From: JAPEKQ01 sp964516845
GTDB lineage: Bacteria; Joyebacterota; Joyebacteria; Joyebacterales; Joyebacteraceae
DNA length: 23,455 bases
Assembly: GCA_964516845.1 (NCBI GenBank)
Contig: CAZEXP010000036.1
Coordinates: 1 to 23,455 of the forward strand
Direction of reading: 5' to 3'
Shown here: positions 21,822 to 23,455 of the stretch, piece after piece
How positions within the stretch are numbered: the stretch's first letter is position 1
Layout of the letters: each line of letters starts with the position of its first letter
Notes under the pieces: generated by a model
What the model saw: only the letters and a program-made list of their open reading frames with translations
Databases searched by the model: none
Told to the model about the DNA's origin: nothing
Translations under genes and position numbers: made by a program

Positions 21822-23455
21822 GTGGATCGTTGCTCCAGAAGACTCGGCAGCGGCCGGACCGTCCTGCTCTTCACCCTTCCGGTCATACTGCTCACCGCCG
21901 TCTGGCAGCCATCCGGCGCGCAGCTCGCCCATCCCGAGCGCTGCGGCACGCCGTGGGCGCTGGAGATGCACTCCGCGCTCGAACATCCCGAGCTTCTCGA
22001 GCCGAGCGTGCGCTCCGCGTATGAGCGCGCGCGCAGCCGCCCCCAACTGCAGGCTTTCCTCGATACCGAGCACTTCCGCATCCACTACGATACGACCGGA
22101 CAGAGCGCGGTCCTCGGGTGGCCTGATGCCGGCTACCTTGACGCCGTCGCCGACGCGCTCGAGCGCTCGTGGCAGATCGAGGTCGATACGATGGGCTTCC
22201 GGCCGCCGCCCAGCGACGAGTACGATCCGGGAGACAACGGCGGCAATGGTCTCTACGACTGCTACGTGATCGATCTCGGGACGGCGTACTACGGGATCAC
22301 GCTGATAGGATACGCCACGCCCGGTGGTCCACCGAACGACTGCACGAGTTTCGTTGAGATCGACAACGACTACGCGGGCTTCGGCTATGTGGACCCGATC
22401 CTCCCGATGCGTGTGACCGTCGCGCACGAGTTCAACCACGCCTGCCAGTACGCGCACATCCTCAACGCCGATGACGTGTGGTACATGGAGTGCTCGGCCG
22501 TCTGGGTTGAGGACCAGGTGTACGATCAGCTGAACGACTACCGCCAGTTCCTGCCCTACTACCTCAGTTGCCCGTATCGCTCGCTCGAGTACAGGGGGGC
22601 CGCGATGTACGGCGCCGCGGTGTGGAACTTCTTCCTCGCGGAGCGGCTGGGACCCGGCATCGTTCCCTCGGTCTGGTATGAGATGGAAGGCGGGACCGGT
22701 TCCGTGGACGCGCTCGACTCGAAGCTCAGTGAGTTCGGGACGAACCTCGAGGACGAGTTCACCGAGTTCGCGGTGTGGAACTGGTTCATCGGCTCGAGAG
22801 ACGACGGCGCTCACTATGAAGAGGGCGCCGCCTGGCCTGACGTCGCGCCCACCTGGACGACATCGAGCTATCCGGTCATCGATGCGATGGTCGGCACCGG
22901 TGTCCGGCCCGACCACCTCGGAGCCAACTACATCGTCTTCGACAATCCCGACGACATCTGCGAGTCGATCGAGGTCGCCTACGACGGCCCGCTCCCCACC
23001 CAGATCCCCAACCGCGCCGCGCTGCTGACGCTGAGTGACTCAGGAGCGGTAGCGGCACAGATCGAACTCATTCTCGACGGGATGGGCGACGCAGTCATCG
23101 CGATCGCGGACTGGGACACGCTCTCGTCGGTCGTGCTCGTCGTCGCCAACACGGCACTCTGGGCGACGGCCGACGACATGCAATACACGGTCTCCGCGGC
23201 GCAGGCGGCACCGTACAACGGCGCTTTCACCGCGGCCGTGCTCGACCCGCTCGCAGTCTCCGTGCACTGGACGCTGGACACGGTCGAGGCGCTCGATTCG
23301 ATCCGCATCGAACGCGCGACGGCGGAGGACGGAACGTACAAGACCGTGGGCCCGGAATCTCACCCACCCGCGCTGACCGGCTCGGTCCTCGACGAGGACG
23401 TCATCGCCGGAGACGACCTGAGATACCGTCTCGTACTCGTCCGCGCCACGGGAAG
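21822..23455 (+). CDS. Second MXAN_6640-type metalloprotease, cut by window end
   Basis: At least 544 residues, open at the right edge. I start at GTG 21822, five bases after AAGGAG; an in-frame ATG at 21798 would sit almost on the transcription start and lacks a ribosome site. The signal peptide covers about residues 1-33 (VLLFTLPVILLTAV, then SGA before Gln). The product parallels the upstream gene: 'DTEHFRIHYDTTG', 'VDTMGFRPPPSDE', zinc motif HEFNH at 202-206, 'ACQYAH', 'WYMECSAVWVED' with Glu223, and 'EFAVWNWFIGSRDDGAHYEE'. The spacing from the zinc motif to that Glu is one residue longer than in the first copy, and the pro-region is shorter. A FlgD-like tail is expected beyond the window but cannot be seen. 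Tandem duplication with divergence is the likely origin. Confidence 0.85.
   Translation, partial: MDRCSRRLGSGRTVLLFTLPVILLTAVWQPSGAQLAHPERCGTPWALEMHSALEHPELLEPSVRSAYERARSRPQLQAFLDTEHFRIHYDTTGQSAVLGWPDAGYLDAVADALERSWQIEVDTMGFRPPPSDEYDPGDNGGNGLYDCYVIDLGTAYYGITLIGYATPGGPPNDCTSFVEIDNDYAGFGYVDPILPMRVTVAHEFNHACQYAHILNADDVWYMECSAVWVEDQVYDQLNDYRQFLPYYLSCPYRSLEYRGAAMYGAAVWNFFLAERLGPGIVPSVWYEMEGGTGSVDALDSKLSEFGTNLEDEFTEFAVWNWFIGSRDDGAHYEEGAAWPDVAPTWTTSSYPVIDAMVGTGVRPDHLGANYIVFDNPDDICESIEVAYDGPLPTQIPNRAALLTLSDSGAVAAQIELILDGMGDAVIAIADWDTLSSVVLVVANTALWATADDMQYTVSAAQAAPYNGAFTAAVLDPLAVSVHWTLDTVEALDSIRIERATAEDGTYKTVGPESHPPALTGSVLDEDVIAGDDLRYRLVLVRATG

Noticed and set aside
1..23455. tRNA, rRNA, insertion sequence, prophage or CRISPR-Cas
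   Set aside because: I found no tRNA-like or rRNA-like stretches, transposase or integrase motifs, phage genes or repeat arrays on reading through both strands.

Overview
The window is GC-rich and dense with genes. It reads like a metagenome-assembled scaffold from an uncultured Gram-negative (diderm) bacterium, since a 100-N scaffolding gap lies at 2295-2394. The diderm reading rests on an OprO/OprP-type porin ending in Phe, three lipoproteins with lipobox cysteines, and several large exported proteins ending in a FlgD-like Ig domain of the T9SS type A sorting style. The many parallel beta-helix proteins with a 'CCDxxGN...DPxFC...SPC' terminal module recall FCB-affiliated candidate phyla such as Eisenbacteria or Krumholzibacteriota. 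That placement is inference from style, not from a marker gene.

Layout. 154-5224 (minus strand): a GEVED/FlgD-like secreted protein, two neighbouring secreted beta-helix proteins separated by the gap, and a fucose/arabinose-isomerase-like enzyme whose GTG start overlaps the stop of the second beta-helix gene. 5585-11267 (plus strand): a secreted BNR_4 seven-bladed-propeller protein from an apparently leaderless promoter, another beta-helix protein, and a 973-residue fusion of C39-like cysteine protease, beta-helix and FlgD-like domain. 11278-13356 (minus): a COG3014 TPR lipoprotein and an LpoB-type lipoprotein. 13468-14988 (plus): a fourth short-tailed beta-helix protein. 15225-17576 (minus): porin and PAS-GGDEF diguanylate cyclase. 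17807-18055 (plus): tiny heptad-repeat lipoprotein. 18169-19402 (minus): GNAT acetyltransferase overlapping a YrrT-like methyltransferase. 19576-23455 (plus): two tandem MXAN_6640-type HExxH metalloproteases, the second cut by the window edge.

How the genes fit together. More than half of the coding sequence encodes exported surface or extracellular proteins. Two kinds of C-terminus occur. One is the FlgD-like Ig domain (genes at 3686, 8346 and 19576). The other is a short, strongly conserved tail with consensus [ST]PVE-x-x-[ST]WG-x-IK-x-[ML]YR at the extreme C-terminus of the beta-helix proteins (genes at 1488, 7104 and 13468, with its first half at 2395). The same cysteine-containing cap module precedes either ending. 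I therefore read the short tail as a candidate second sorting or anchoring signal; this is the most interesting observation in the window. The BNR_4 propeller and the sugar isomerase hint at use of deoxysugar-containing polysaccharide, but the link is weak.

Sigma70-like promoters of the form TTGnnn-17-TAnnnT can be read upstream of many of the genes, and clear hairpin terminators separate several units.
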